From an uncultured Bacilli bacterium (GTDB lineage: Bacteria; Bacillota_I; Bacilli_A; RF39; UBA660), in the NCBI GenBank assembly GCA_944363695.1, contig CALVUW010000020.1, forward strand, positions 1-12,075: a DNA stretch of 12,075 bases, written 5' to 3'. The stretch's first letter is position 1, and every line of letters begins with the position of its first letter. Made by a program: the position numbers and the translations under genes. The notes under the pieces are model-generated. The model had not been told where the DNA came from, made no database searches, and saw only the letters and a program-made list of their open reading frames with translations. Below, piece by piece: positions 5,200 through 12,075 of this stretch.

Positions 5200-7071
5200 A
5201 TGAAAAAAAACTTAATATATATATTATTAGCTATGCTAACTAGTGTTAGTATCAGTGTTGATGTAGCTGCCATTTATCAAGGCGGAGCAAGTGGCTTAGA
5301 ACTATTTCAATTCTCCTTCCTATTTATGGCTCTTTTTACCATTGTATTTTATATTTTATATCGTAAGACTTCTGTCATAAAACTACATTTATTACAACAT
5401 ATGCTCGCTGCCTTATTTGGCCTTTTTATGATTATCGGTAACAGCTTTGAACAAGTTGGCTCTAGTGCCTTATTCACCGCTAATCTGGCTATGGTAGCCT
5501 TATCTTTATTACAGTGGTTTAGTTACTATTTGCTATTTAGTTCTCTTCTTCGAATTATTAATGGTTATTTAGAGAAAAAGACTCCTAAAAAGGAAAAGCA
5601 GTCTTCATTTTGGACTAAATTAAATGCTATCTTTTCACAGCACCCTCTATTAATTAGTTTTTTATTTTTAATGGCTTGCTGGAGTATTTATATGCTTGCT
5701 TTTTATCCATTAATTTTATCTAATGATCCAAGTTTTCAAATTAAGCAGTATTTTAATGTTCCTACAAAATATATAGATTATATTATTCCTTTAGATCCTA
5801 ATGTTAATCTAACAGCCCATCATCCAGTTTTACATACGATTCTATTAGGTGGTTCTATTGAACTAGGACGTTTTTTTGGTAGCGATAATCTAGGCTTATT
5901 TATTTATGCTGTATTTCAAAGCGCTTTGTTAGCTTTAGCTTTTGCTACGAGTATTGTTTATTTGTATAAAAAAAATAAATCTATTAAAACTTGTGTGTTG
6001 TTATTATTAATTTATGGATTGGTACCAGTTTTTCCCTTTTATGCAATGTCAGCGGTCAAAGATACAATTTATACAGCCTTGATTATTTTCTATGTTATCT
6101 TTTTGTTACATCTAATCGAAACCAAAGATCATGTTAGTTGGAAAAAAGCTGCTCTGTTGTTTTTGATAATGGTTAGTATTACCTTGTTTAGAAATAATGG
6201 TATTTATGTAATTGTATTATCCTTTCCTTTCTTACTATGGCAATATCGCCGTCAAGTATTATCACTTTTACTCGTATTTATAGCAACTGTTGGTAGTTAT
6301 ATGATGTATCAAAATGTTATTTTACCAAGTTTTCATATTGCTGCTGGTAGTAAAAGAGAGGCATTATCGGTTCCGTTTCAGCAGACGGCTAGATACGTTA
6401 GGGAACATGGCGATGAGGTAACAACAGAAGAACGAATCGCTATAGATAAAATTTTAGGTTATAGTGATTTAGCAGAACGCTATAATCCAACGCTAGCTGA
6501 CCCGGTGAAGAATGAATTTAATAAATATGCTACTAACGATGACTTAAAAGCCTATTTTCAAGTTTGGTTTCAACAGTTTTTAAAGCATCCTACAACTTAT
6601 GTAGAAGCGACTATTCATAATACGTATGGTTATATTTATCCAAATACGACGAAATGGTATATCTATTATAAATATAGTGATTTAATTACTGAAGATAATT
6701 TGGTTGATTATCATTATAATGGTTTAAGCGGTTTGCGTTCTGTTTTGAGTGGCTATGGTGTGGCTTTTCCTTATATTCCTTTACTTGGATTGATTGTCAA
6801 TATTGGCTTTAATGGTTGGATTTTATTATTCAGTGTCGTTTATTTCATCGTATATCGTAAACGGAAATATCTTATTTGTTTTTCTCCTTTATATATTAGC
6901 TTCCTTATTTGTTTTATATCTCCTGCTAATACCTACTTTCGTTATGCGATGCCTTATGTATTTTGTATGCCATTTTTAGTTAGTTATTTGCACGTTTTAT
7001 TGAAAGGGAAAATTAGCCAGAAGGATTTAGAGTTGAAAAACTCCGTCGATAATGATATCATTAATACATAA
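5200..7071 (+). CDS. DUF6020-family polytopic membrane protein, GT-C-like
   Basis: This 623-residue protein has roughly 12 hydrophobic segments and a short charged tail. Conserved-looking polar motifs sit in the first half: SNDPSFQ (Asp176), AHHPVLHT (His207, His208, His212), SAVKDTIY (Lys287, Asp288) and LFRNNG (Arg331-Gly334). This pattern matches the DUF6020 family, whose layout resembles GT-C glycosyltransferases that use lipid-linked sugars, with an acidic residue in the first outer loop and a large loop late in the protein (about 390-520 here). A role in envelope glycopolymer assembly is inference. The ribosome site is weak (GTGAT). A TATAAT at 5175-5180 may be the -10 box. The next gene starts 17 bp downstream, so they are probably co-transcribed. 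Confidence 0.65.
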   Translation: MKKNLIYILLAMLTSVSISVDVAAIYQGGASGLELFQFSFLFMALFTIVFYILYRKTSVIKLHLLQHMLAALFGLFMIIGNSFEQVGSSALFTANLAMVALSLLQWFSYYLLFSSLLRIINGYLEKKTPKKEKQSSFWTKLNAIFSQHPLLISFLFLMACWSIYMLAFYPLILSNDPSFQIKQYFNVPTKYIDYIIPLDPNVNLTAHHPVLHTILLGGSIELGRFFGSDNLGLFIYAVFQSALLALAFATSIVYLYKKNKSIKTCVLLLLIYGLVPVFPFYAMSAVKDTIYTALIIFYVIFLLHLIETKDHVSWKKAALLFLIMVSITLFRNNGIYVIVLSFPFLLWQYRRQVLSLLLVFIATVGSYMMYQNVILPSFHIAAGSKREALSVPFQQTARYVREHGDEVTTEERIAIDKILGYSDLAERYNPTLADPVKNEFNKYATNDDLKAYFQVWFQQFLKHPTTYVEATIHNTYGYIYPNTTKWYIYYKYSDLITEDNLVDYHYNGLSGLRSVLSGYGVAFPYIPLLGLIVNIGFNGWILLFSVVYFIVYRKRKYLICFSPLYISFLICFISPANTYFRYAMPYVFCMPFLVSYLHVLLKGKISQKDLELKNSVDNDIINT

Positions 7072-7088
7072 GAATAGAGGGTAGAGAA

Positions 7089-7649
7089 ATGGATAGTTTT
7101 GTCATATTTTTTCGGGACACTCTAGATGGTCCCCTTTATATTGTCGTTGTAATTGTTGCTGTTATTTTATTATTTGCATGCATTGGTTATTTAGCTGAAA
7201 AAAGTATTAATCGTAAAAAAGAGGCAGCGCGCTATGCAGAAGTTAGCCAAGATACGGTCGTTATAAAACCGGTAGATGAAGCATCTGCTTCTGTTACGCC
7301 AAATCCAACTGTCGTTGCGGTTCCTCCTGCTATGCCAGAGGTACCTGTGACTTCACAGGTTGTCTCTCAGCCAGAAATAACACCTTCTGTTAATCCTACC
7401 ACTGTCCCGGTTACGCCCACTGTTTCGGTGCCTACACCATCCGTATCAGCGATTCCAGAAGTTGTTCCTATACCAACTGAGACAGTAGCACAAACGACAG
7501 CAAATGTACCAACGGATAGCAGTAATGTGGCATCCACATCTACTGCTGAAATGCCAACTTCTGCACAACAAAATGTTGTTATTCCAACGATAGTCCCACC
7601 AGTAGAAGGCTCAACAACTGGTACCGATGATCATGTTGATCTGTCATAA
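7089..7649 (+). CDS. Bitopic membrane protein with Pro/Thr/Val-rich tail
   Basis: The 186-residue protein has one membrane helix near residues 15-37 (LYIVVVIVAVILLFACIGYLA), followed by a basic patch (KSINRKKEAAR). The remaining ~140 residues are low in complexity, dominated by Pro, Val, Thr, Ser and Ala (for example VPVTPTVSVPTPSVSAIP), and end in an acidic TDDHVDLS. By the positive-inside rule the basic patch suggests the tail may be cytosolic; a wall-spanning tail is the alternative. I recognise no family. The start has a GAGGG site. It follows the DUF6020 gene by 17 bp and precedes the c-di-AMP genes, which have their own promoter, so the functional link may be to either neighbour. Confidence 0.6.
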   Translation: MDSFVIFFRDTLDGPLYIVVVIVAVILLFACIGYLAEKSINRKKEAARYAEVSQDTVVIKPVDEASASVTPNPTVVAVPPAMPEVPVTSQVVSQPEITPSVNPTTVPVTPTVSVPTPSVSAIPEVVPIPTETVAQTTANVPTDSSNVASTSTAEMPTSAQQNVVIPTIVPPVEGSTTGTDDHVDLS

Positions 7650-7652
7650 ATT

Positions 7653-7681
7653 TTGCAAAAGTAGCAAAAATCTAGTATACT
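7653..7681 (+). promoter_or_regulatory. Promoter of cdaA-cdaR
   Basis: TTGCAA (7653-7658), a 17-bp spacer and TATACT (7676-7681) form a good sigma-A promoter about 25 bp before the cdaA start. An inverted repeat, TTTTGC (7651-7656) with GCAAAA (7664-7669), overlaps the -35 box and could be an operator; no T-run follows it, so it is not a classical terminator. Confidence 0.65.
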
Positions 7682-7705
7682 AATGAATGCAAAGGAGAAG
7701 ATGTT

Positions 7706-8539
7706 ATGGTAATTACAGTCGCATCAGTGGTGTCGATTATTAAAAAAATAATTGATATTTCCATTGTTTGGCTTATGTTTTATATCATTTTAAAGAATAT
7801 ACGAAGTAGTGTAAAATTAACACTATTATTTAAAGGTGTCATCATTATTGTCATTTTAAAAATTGTCAGTGATGTCTTTGGCTTTACAACAGTAGGTATT
7901 TTACTTGAATATATTATTATGTATGGACCTTTAGCTTTAATTGTTATTTTTCAACCAGAGATTCGCAATATCTTAGAACAATTAGGACGTAGTCAATTGT
8001 TAGGACGACATAAAGTATTGACCGTTGATGAGCGTGAACATTTGGTTTATGAATTAGTACAAGCGGTTGATTATTTAAGAAAGCAAAAAATTGGAGCTTT
8101 AATTGTATTAGAGCGAGACGTTAGTTTAGGAAATTATATCGAAAAAGCGAAAAAGCTTTATGCTGATTTATCTAGTGATCTATTGATTTCTATCTTTTTC
8201 CCTAATAATCCATTACATGATGGTGGTGTGATTATTCAAGGAGATCGTATTACTTGTGCTGGGGCAGTCTTTCCAACTAGTAGTAGTTCAAAAATTAATA
8301 AACGTTTGGGGACAAGACATAGAGCAGCCTTGGGTATTGCTGAAGAGACAGATGCTATTGCTTTAGTAGTTTCAGAAGAGACTGGTCGCATTTCTATTGC
8401 AGTTAAGGGAGAATTATTCTATGGCCTTTCCCTAGATGATGTTCGTATTATGCTAATTGATGAATTAAGACCAAAAGCAGATAGCGAATTGGATGAAGAA
8501 GCATTGGAAGAGGAAGAAATATATGAAGAAGATAATTAG
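7706..8539 (+). CDS. cdaA: Diadenylate cyclase CdaA (c-di-AMP synthase)
   Basis: CdaA condenses two ATP into cyclic di-AMP at the membrane, controlling potassium and osmolyte balance and cell-wall homeostasis. The 277-residue protein shows the family layout: about three N-terminal membrane helices (residues 1-85), a short linker (FQPEIRNILEQLGRSQL) and a DAC domain (about 105-255). The catalytic RHR motif is at 204-206 in GTRHRAALG. The DGA motif reads D172-G-G, with glycine in place of alanine, in PLHDGGVII. SEETGRIS near 225 is also typical. The C-terminus is strongly acidic (EEALEEEEIYEED). The start has an AGGAG site eight bases upstream. It overlaps cdaR by 17 bp, and CdaR is its known membrane regulator. 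The usual third gene, glmM, is not adjacent. Confidence 0.95.
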   Translation: MVITVASVVSIIKKIIDISIVWLMFYIILKNIRSSVKLTLLFKGVIIIVILKIVSDVFGFTTVGILLEYIIMYGPLALIVIFQPEIRNILEQLGRSQLLGRHKVLTVDEREHLVYELVQAVDYLRKQKIGALIVLERDVSLGNYIEKAKKLYADLSSDLLISIFFPNNPLHDGGVIIQGDRITCAGAVFPTSSSSKINKRLGTRHRAALGIAEETDAIALVVSEETGRISIAVKGELFYGLSLDDVRIMLIDELRPKADSELDEEALEEEEIYEEDN

Positions 8540-9881
8540 AGCAATCGGAAAATTTTTCCGTCGTATTGGTTCGTTCTTTGATAAATGGCTGATTACCCCG
8601 ATTACAAAACTGATTTTAAAAATCATTGACATATCTAAGAAAAACAGTAAAAATATTGAACGTTTCTTGGGTAAGAAGCAGACGCTAATTGTAATTAGTT
8701 TATTACTGGCATTAGGTGTTTTCTTTATCATTGATGGGGAAAGTAATGTATTAGTAGATCAATACGCTGAAATTTTATATAATCAACCGGTAACAGCAAC
8801 TTATAATGAAGAATCTTATGTAGTAGAAGGTCTACCTGAGACAGTAGATATTACACTTGTTGGACAAAAACGACATATCTTTTTAGCAAAACAGTCACCA
8901 AGTGGTGGTGTATCTGTTGATTTAACTGGTTTAAAACCAGGACAACATAAAGTAACGTTAAAATATACCCAACAGTTAAAATCACTTGATTATCGTTTAG
9001 ATCCATCTACGGTTACCGTTACTATCTATGATAAAGTAAGTGCTACTAAAACGCTAACATATGATATTTTACATCGTGATAATTTGGATAGTAAATTAAA
9101 CATTGAATCAGTAGAACTAGATCGTAGTGAAGTCATTGTTAAGGGTGCAGAGTATAAATTAGATACAGTTGCTACGGTTAAAGCTTTAGTAGATGTTGAT
9201 AATTTTGCTAGTGCCGAAGCTGGAGAAGTAACCTTACAAGATGTACCGCTAGTAGCTTATGATACAGACGGAAAAGTAGTTGATGTAGAAATTGTACCAA
9301 AAACAGTAACAGCTAAAGTTGTGATTACTTCACCACAAAAAGAGGTACCAATCAATATTGTACCTAAGGGTGAGTTGGCATTTGGTAAAGCAATTCAGTC
9401 ATTAAGTTCTAGTGTTAATAATGTTACTATCTATGGTAGTGAAGAAGCTTTAGCTTCCATTGATTCATTACCAGTAGAAATTGATGTAACTGGTTTATCA
9501 GAAAATAAAGATTATACGGTTACTTTAAAACGACCAAATGGTGTTACATCTATTGATGTTAAGACAATAACCGTTAAAGTCGCTGTGGATGATTCTACAA
9601 CAAGGGAATTCCAAGATATCTCTATTGCTACTGAGAATTTAGATACTTCTAGGTATCGTGTTCAAGCGGTTAGTGAGGCAGATAGTAAAGTCACCGTTGT
9701 TGTTAGTGGTAGCAAGTCAATCATTGATAGCATAGATTCATCGATTATTAAAGCTTATGTTGACCTAGATGGACTTGGACCAGGTGAACATGAAGTAGAA
9801 GTTAAAGTTACCGGTGATGATTTGAAACTATCTTATACCTCTAGAGTTAAAACCGTTAAAGTCAGAATTAGCGAACGTTAA
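8523..9881 (+). CDS. cdaR: CdaR, YbbR-domain regulator of CdaA
   Basis: The product is 453 residues from ATG 8523, which has a GAGGAAG site; an in-frame ATG at 8493 lies deeper inside cdaA and has a poorer context. The N-terminal 50 residues are basic and amphipathic (FFRRIGSFFDKWLITP), followed by one membrane helix at about 53-70. About four YbbR repeats outside the cell then follow, roughly 71-160, 165-248, 253-338 and 344-452, each ending in a beta-strand of the type TVTVTIYD, TVTAKVVI, TITVKVAV or TVKVRI. CdaR binds and modulates the cyclase CdaA. The 17-bp overlap implies translational coupling and matched amounts of the two proteins. The N-terminal cytosolic extension before the helix is longer than in Bacillus CdaR, as far as I recall. 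Confidence 0.9.
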   Translation: MKKIIRAIGKFFRRIGSFFDKWLITPITKLILKIIDISKKNSKNIERFLGKKQTLIVISLLLALGVFFIIDGESNVLVDQYAEILYNQPVTATYNEESYVVEGLPETVDITLVGQKRHIFLAKQSPSGGVSVDLTGLKPGQHKVTLKYTQQLKSLDYRLDPSTVTVTIYDKVSATKTLTYDILHRDNLDSKLNIESVELDRSEVIVKGAEYKLDTVATVKALVDVDNFASAEAGEVTLQDVPLVAYDTDGKVVDVEIVPKTVTAKVVITSPQKEVPINIVPKGELAFGKAIQSLSSSVNNVTIYGSEEALASIDSLPVEIDVTGLSENKDYTVTLKRPNGVTSIDVKTITVKVAVDDSTTREFQDISIATENLDTSRYRVQAVSEADSKVTVVVSGSKSIIDSIDSSIIKAYVDLDGLGPGEHEVEVKVTGDDLKLSYTSRVKTVKVRISER

Positions 9882-9883
9882 TA

Positions 9884-9912
9884 AAAAAGCTCACAGATTT
9901 GTGAGTTTTTTT
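9884..9912. terminator. Bidirectional terminator after cdaR
   Basis: CTCACA (9890-9895) pairs with TGTGAG (9900-9905) around GATT, flanked by A-run 9884-9888 and T-run 9906-9912. It ends cdaR from the left and the DUF378 gene from the right, whose TAA (9911-9913) lies in the T-tract. Confidence 0.75.
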
Positions 9913-10105
9913 AATCTCTATCAAATAACATACTAATATCGATAAGACCAGCTATACCAATAAATATATAGACGATTCTGGCCATGATATTGTCAGATCC
10001 ACCAAATACGGTTGCAACTAAATCTAATTCAAATAGGCCAACAAATGCCCAGTTAATTGCACCAATAATAATGAGAACTAAACATATCTTTTTCAATGTA
10101 TCCAT
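9911..10105 (-). CDS. DUF378 family small membrane protein
   Basis: This 64-residue protein has two membrane helices (about 5-26 and 42-60) joined by a short loop, and matches DUF378. Hallmarks are the N-terminal IIIGAINWAFVGLFELDLV and the second-helix IVYIFIGIAGL. Members are widespread in Firmicutes and many other bacteria and have no established function. The ribosome site AAGGAGG, seven bases before ATG 10105, is perfect. It is a single gene convergent with cdaR and divergent from the lipoprotein gene. Confidence 0.88.
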   Translation of the reverse strand: MDTLKKICLVLIIIGAINWAFVGLFELDLVATVFGGSDNIMARIVYIFIGIAGLIDISMLFDRD

Positions 10106-10222
10106 AATTTTCCTCCTTTGTTTCTATCATTTATAGAATAACCAAACTTATCTTAATTATTCACGCATATTACATATTTTTATTCCATATAATGAATTGA
10201 GAATATAAATGAGGTGAAAGAT

Positions 10223-11263
10223 TTGAAAAAAATCAGTTTAATAATTATGAGTTTGGCAATATTATTATTAACAGGATGTGGAAAAAATAGTGAAAGTGAT
10301 GTGTTGAGTAAACTGTCGAAAAAAATTGATAATAGTAAAGGTTATTTAATGACTGCTAGTTTAGAAATTGTTAATAATGATGATATTTATAACTATAATG
10401 TAGAAGCAGCATATAAAGAAGGCGATTATTATCGTGTTAGTTTAGTGAATACAGCCAATAATCATGAACAAATTATTTTAAAAAACGATGAAGGAATTTA
10501 TGTATTAACACCAAGTTTAAATAAAAGTTTTAAATTTCAAAGTGAATGGCCTTATAATAATTCGCAAATTTATTTACTTCAATCAATTGTCAATGATTTA
10601 AAAAATGATAAAGATTTAACATTTGAACAAGAAAAAGATACGTATACATTTACTAGTAGTGTTAACTATCCAAATAATCGTAATTTAGTAAAACAGCAAG
10701 TAACATTTTCTGATGATCTTGTTTTAAAAGAAGCGATTGTTTTAACAGATACAGATGTACCAAAAATGACATTACGCGTTAAAGATATTGATTTCAGTCC
10801 TAATTTTAAAAAAGAATACTTTGATCTTGAAGAGATTATGAGTACGACAGAAAATAGTGAAAGCGAAGCAGAACAACCAGATGCGAATACCGAAGAAAGT
10901 ACAAAGACAACTGCAAGTATTGAAGATGTTATCTATCCATTAGTATTACCAGAAGGAACAAAATTAAAAAGTGAAGAAAAAGTTGCCAAGACAGATGGAG
11001 AACGAGTGATTCTAACTTTCGAAGGAGAAAAACCGTTCTTATTAGTAGAAGAAACGGTATCGATAGCAGATGATCTAACGGTGATTCCAACGATGGGAGA
11101 GCCATATATGTTTATGGATACCATTGGTGCTTTATCTACAAACTCTCTTACTTGGACATCTGGTAACATGGAATACTATTTGGTAAGCGATGTTATGAAT
11201 CAAGATGAGTTAGTAGAAATTGCAAGTTCGATTAGTGTGGTACCAACTATTAGCATTAAATAA
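10223..11263 (+). CDS. LolA-like / DUF4367 lipoprotein
   Basis: The 346-residue product begins with a lipoprotein signal peptide: KK, a hydrophobic core, and the lipobox LLTGC, with Cys19 the expected lipidated first residue. Residues about 25-205 form beta-rich sequence like the LolA/LppX fold (repeated short strands such as YNVEAAYKEGDYYRVSL and GIYVLTPSLNKSFKFQ). A Ser/Glu/Thr-rich linker (about 208-235) leads to a C-terminal domain that looks like DUF4367, ending LTWTSGNMEYYLVSD...ELVEIASSI. The combination recalls GerS-like or other LolA-type lipoproteins of Firmicutes; its job here is unknown. TTG 10223 is chosen as start because GAGGTGA lies six bases before it, while GTG 10214 sits inside that ribosome site. 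A TATAAT lies at 10188-10193 with only a weak -35. Confidence 0.75.
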   Translation: MKKISLIIMSLAILLLTGCGKNSESDVLSKLSKKIDNSKGYLMTASLEIVNNDDIYNYNVEAAYKEGDYYRVSLVNTANNHEQIILKNDEGIYVLTPSLNKSFKFQSEWPYNNSQIYLLQSIVNDLKNDKDLTFEQEKDTYTFTSSVNYPNNRNLVKQQVTFSDDLVLKEAIVLTDTDVPKMTLRVKDIDFSPNFKKEYFDLEEIMSTTENSESEAEQPDANTEESTKTTASIEDVIYPLVLPEGTKLKSEEKVAKTDGERVILTFEGEKPFLLVEETVSIADDLTVIPTMGEPYMFMDTIGALSTNSLTWTSGNMEYYLVSDVMNQDELVEIASSISVVPTISIK

Positions 11264-11287
11264 AAAGAACGCTAATGTTAAAAGTAG

Positions 11288-11325
11288 AAGGTTAATTTCT
11301 TCAGATGGGGAATTTAACCTTTTTT
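11288..11325 (+). terminator. Terminator of the lipoprotein gene
   Basis: AAGGTTAA (11288-11295) pairs with TTAACCTT (11314-11321). The stem can extend inward (TTTC with GGAA) past a one-base bulge, and a T-run to 11325 follows. It lies about 25 bases after the lipoprotein stop. Confidence 0.7.
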
Positions 11326-11409
11326 GTGCAGTGTATGGTATTAACTAAGGATGGTTTAAAGAAGAGCTATTAATCTATATTTAGCGTATATAATAATAGG
11401 AAGGTCAAT

Positions 11410-11773
11410 ATGAAGTAAATAAGTGAATATAATGAAACAATTTTTGAAAGTATTAAACATATGAATGAATTTGGAAATGAGTATTGGTATGCTGGTTATT
11501 TGATAGTACAGATGCTGTTTCTAGGGAAAAAACAGGTGCTTTAGGTCAGACCTATTTGCTGTGCAAACTAGAAAATATGAACTAACTGAAAAAGAATATG
11601 GTATGTTAACAGAAGCTAAATTAAAAAAAGAAAATATTTCCAGTGAAAAGGAAGCTAATGAAACTCATTATCATATCGGTAAAAATATTAGGAAAGTTAT
11701 TGTTAAAAACAGTGGAACTATGCCTGAAAAATTACCAGCACCTAAAAAGTCATTAAAAGAATTAGAAAAATAG
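11410..11773 (+). pseudogene. dinD: Decayed DNA-damage-inducible protein D (dinD) gene
   Basis: A GGAAGG ribosome site and ATG 11410 open the frame, but codon 3 is TAA. Beyond it the same frame reads SEYNETIFESIKHMNEFG and NEYWYA, the DinD N-terminus. It jumps straight to GYLIVQ, the mid-protein YLVVQ motif, so about 50 residues are missing. Another frame continues LGQTY and, after a one-base loss, a third reads FAVQTRKYELTEKEYGML, matching the AGQTYFAIQTRRQEL block. A second internal gap of some 80-90 residues follows. The C-terminus is intact: TEAKLKKENI, then ANETHYHIGKNIRK, GTMPEKLPAPKKSLKELEK and TAG 11771-11773. The frame from GTG 11561 is only this tail and should not be called a gene. 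DinD is an SOS-linked RecA-modulating protein in E. coli. Comparison is from memory of the family. Confidence 0.85.
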
Positions 11774-11832
11774 AAACGAAACAATTGGTTTTCACTTATT
11801 TACCTTTAGCTTTCTTCTTGATTATTTTACCA

Positions 11833-11859
11833 CTTTCATGATGAAAGCTTCATTTTTTT
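11833..11859 (+). terminator. Weak hairpin with T-tract after the dinD remnant
   Basis: Two alternative 5-bp hairpins overlap: CTTTC/GAAAG (11833-11837 with 11843-11847) and ATGAA/TTCAT (11841-11845 with 11849-11853). Seven T residues end at 11859. The stems are short, so this is only a possible terminator. The rest of the 122-bp gap (11774-11895) shows a TACAAT at 11872-11877 that may be the -10 box of the next gene. Confidence 0.3.
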
Positions 11860-11895
11860 GAAATAGTATGATACAATGTTATCGGTGATATAGAA

Positions 11896-12075
11896 ATGGC
11901 AAAAACAAAAGGACAACGAAAATTTAATACCAAAAGTAAAGGATTATCAGATACGGCTAAAACAGCAATCGTTATTGTTATTTGTATGGCTATTTTATTT
12001 GGTGTTATGTATTTTATAACGACTAAAGTATTAGATAATGCTAATAATCAAGAAGATGAGATGACAGAAGCAGTG
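11896..12075 (+). CDS. Bitopic membrane protein, 5' part only
   Basis: The first 60 codons are present before the window ends, with no stop. The N-terminus is strongly basic (MAKTKGQRKFNTKSKG), followed by one membrane helix at about residues 23-43 (IVIVICMAILFGVMYFI) and an acidic stretch (NNQEDEMTEA). This suggests a membrane-anchored protein with an outer domain lying beyond the edge. The start has GGTGAT seven bases upstream, complementary to the 16S tail. No family can be named from this fragment. Confidence 0.7.
   Translation, partial: MAKTKGQRKFNTKSKGLSDTAKTAIVIVICMAILFGVMYFITTKVLDNANNQEDEMTEAV

Noticed and set aside
6794..6979. Plus-strand 61-codon hydrophobic frame inside the DUF6020 gene
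   Set aside because: Out-of-frame reading of T-rich membrane-helix codons gives hydrophobic residues by composition; there is no ribosome site.
7651..7669. Terminator between the Pro-rich gene and cdaA
   Set aside because: The TTTTGC/GCAAAA stem is only 6 bp, has no following T-run and overlaps a good promoter, so it was noted only as a possible operator.
8465..8731. Minus-strand 88-codon frame across the cdaA-cdaR junction
   Set aside because: It is a shadow of two well-supported genes, with no ribosome site and no family resemblance.
11561..11773. Separate 70-residue gene starting at GTG
   Set aside because: It is the C-terminal part of the dinD pseudogene; matching DinD blocks continue upstream in other frames and there is no ribosome site.

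Overview
The window is AT-rich, densely coded DNA. It has Gram-positive-type Shine-Dalgarno sites (AAGGAGG-like), sigma-A promoters (TTGnnn-17-TATAAT), a lipobox lipoprotein and a cdaA-cdaR pair. Together these point to a low-GC member of the Bacillota (Bacilli/Erysipelotrichia-like or a related gut lineage). The standard code is used: every long gene reads through with TGG for Trp, and one gene ends in TGA. I cannot name a species. No rRNA, tRNA, CRISPR array or insertion sequence was recognised.

Region 1 (1-705) lacks a long gene but is the most interesting part. Its left edge holds a short or broken minus-strand reading frame with a 31-bp imperfect tandem repeat. Next, at about 257-578, is a compact locus that looks like a type I toxin-antitoxin system. 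A 30-residue, Ile/Leu-rich membrane peptide is encoded on the minus strand (387-479) behind a very strong ribosome site. Its promoter (550-578) is near-consensus and carries a LexA/SOS-box-like palindrome in its spacer. A convergent plus-strand promoter (265-293) would make an antisense RNA of about 110 nt with three hairpins. That RNA would overlap the 3' end and terminator of the toxin mRNA by roughly 90 nt. The toxin mRNA could also fold its 5' leader onto its own 3' end, and its ribosome site is paired by an upstream anti-SD. This is the architecture of fst/par, txpA/ratA and bsrG/SR4, with an SOS twist reminiscent of tisB/istR.

Region 2 (706-5146) carries single genes and small operons: a cytosolic zincin resembling peptidase family M3 (706-2202); a minus-strand pair encoding a metallo-beta-lactamase-fold hydrolase and a PF06541 membrane protein (3542 down to 2244); a divergent nucleoside (guanine-type) deaminase (3646-4101); and a cysteine synthase (4190-5146).

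Region 3 (5200-9912) looks like cell-envelope and second-messenger biology. A polytopic GT-C-like DUF6020 protein is followed closely by a bitopic protein with a Pro/Thr/Val-rich tail. Then, from its own promoter, comes the c-di-AMP module: cdaA (diadenylate cyclase) overlapping cdaR (YbbR-domain regulator). The usual third member, glmM, is not next to them; a bidirectional terminator follows instead.

Region 4 (9911-12075) holds a minus-strand DUF378 mini membrane protein, a LolA-like/DUF4367 lipoprotein, a badly decayed dinD (DNA-damage-inducible protein D) pseudogene, and the start of a bitopic membrane protein cut by the right edge.
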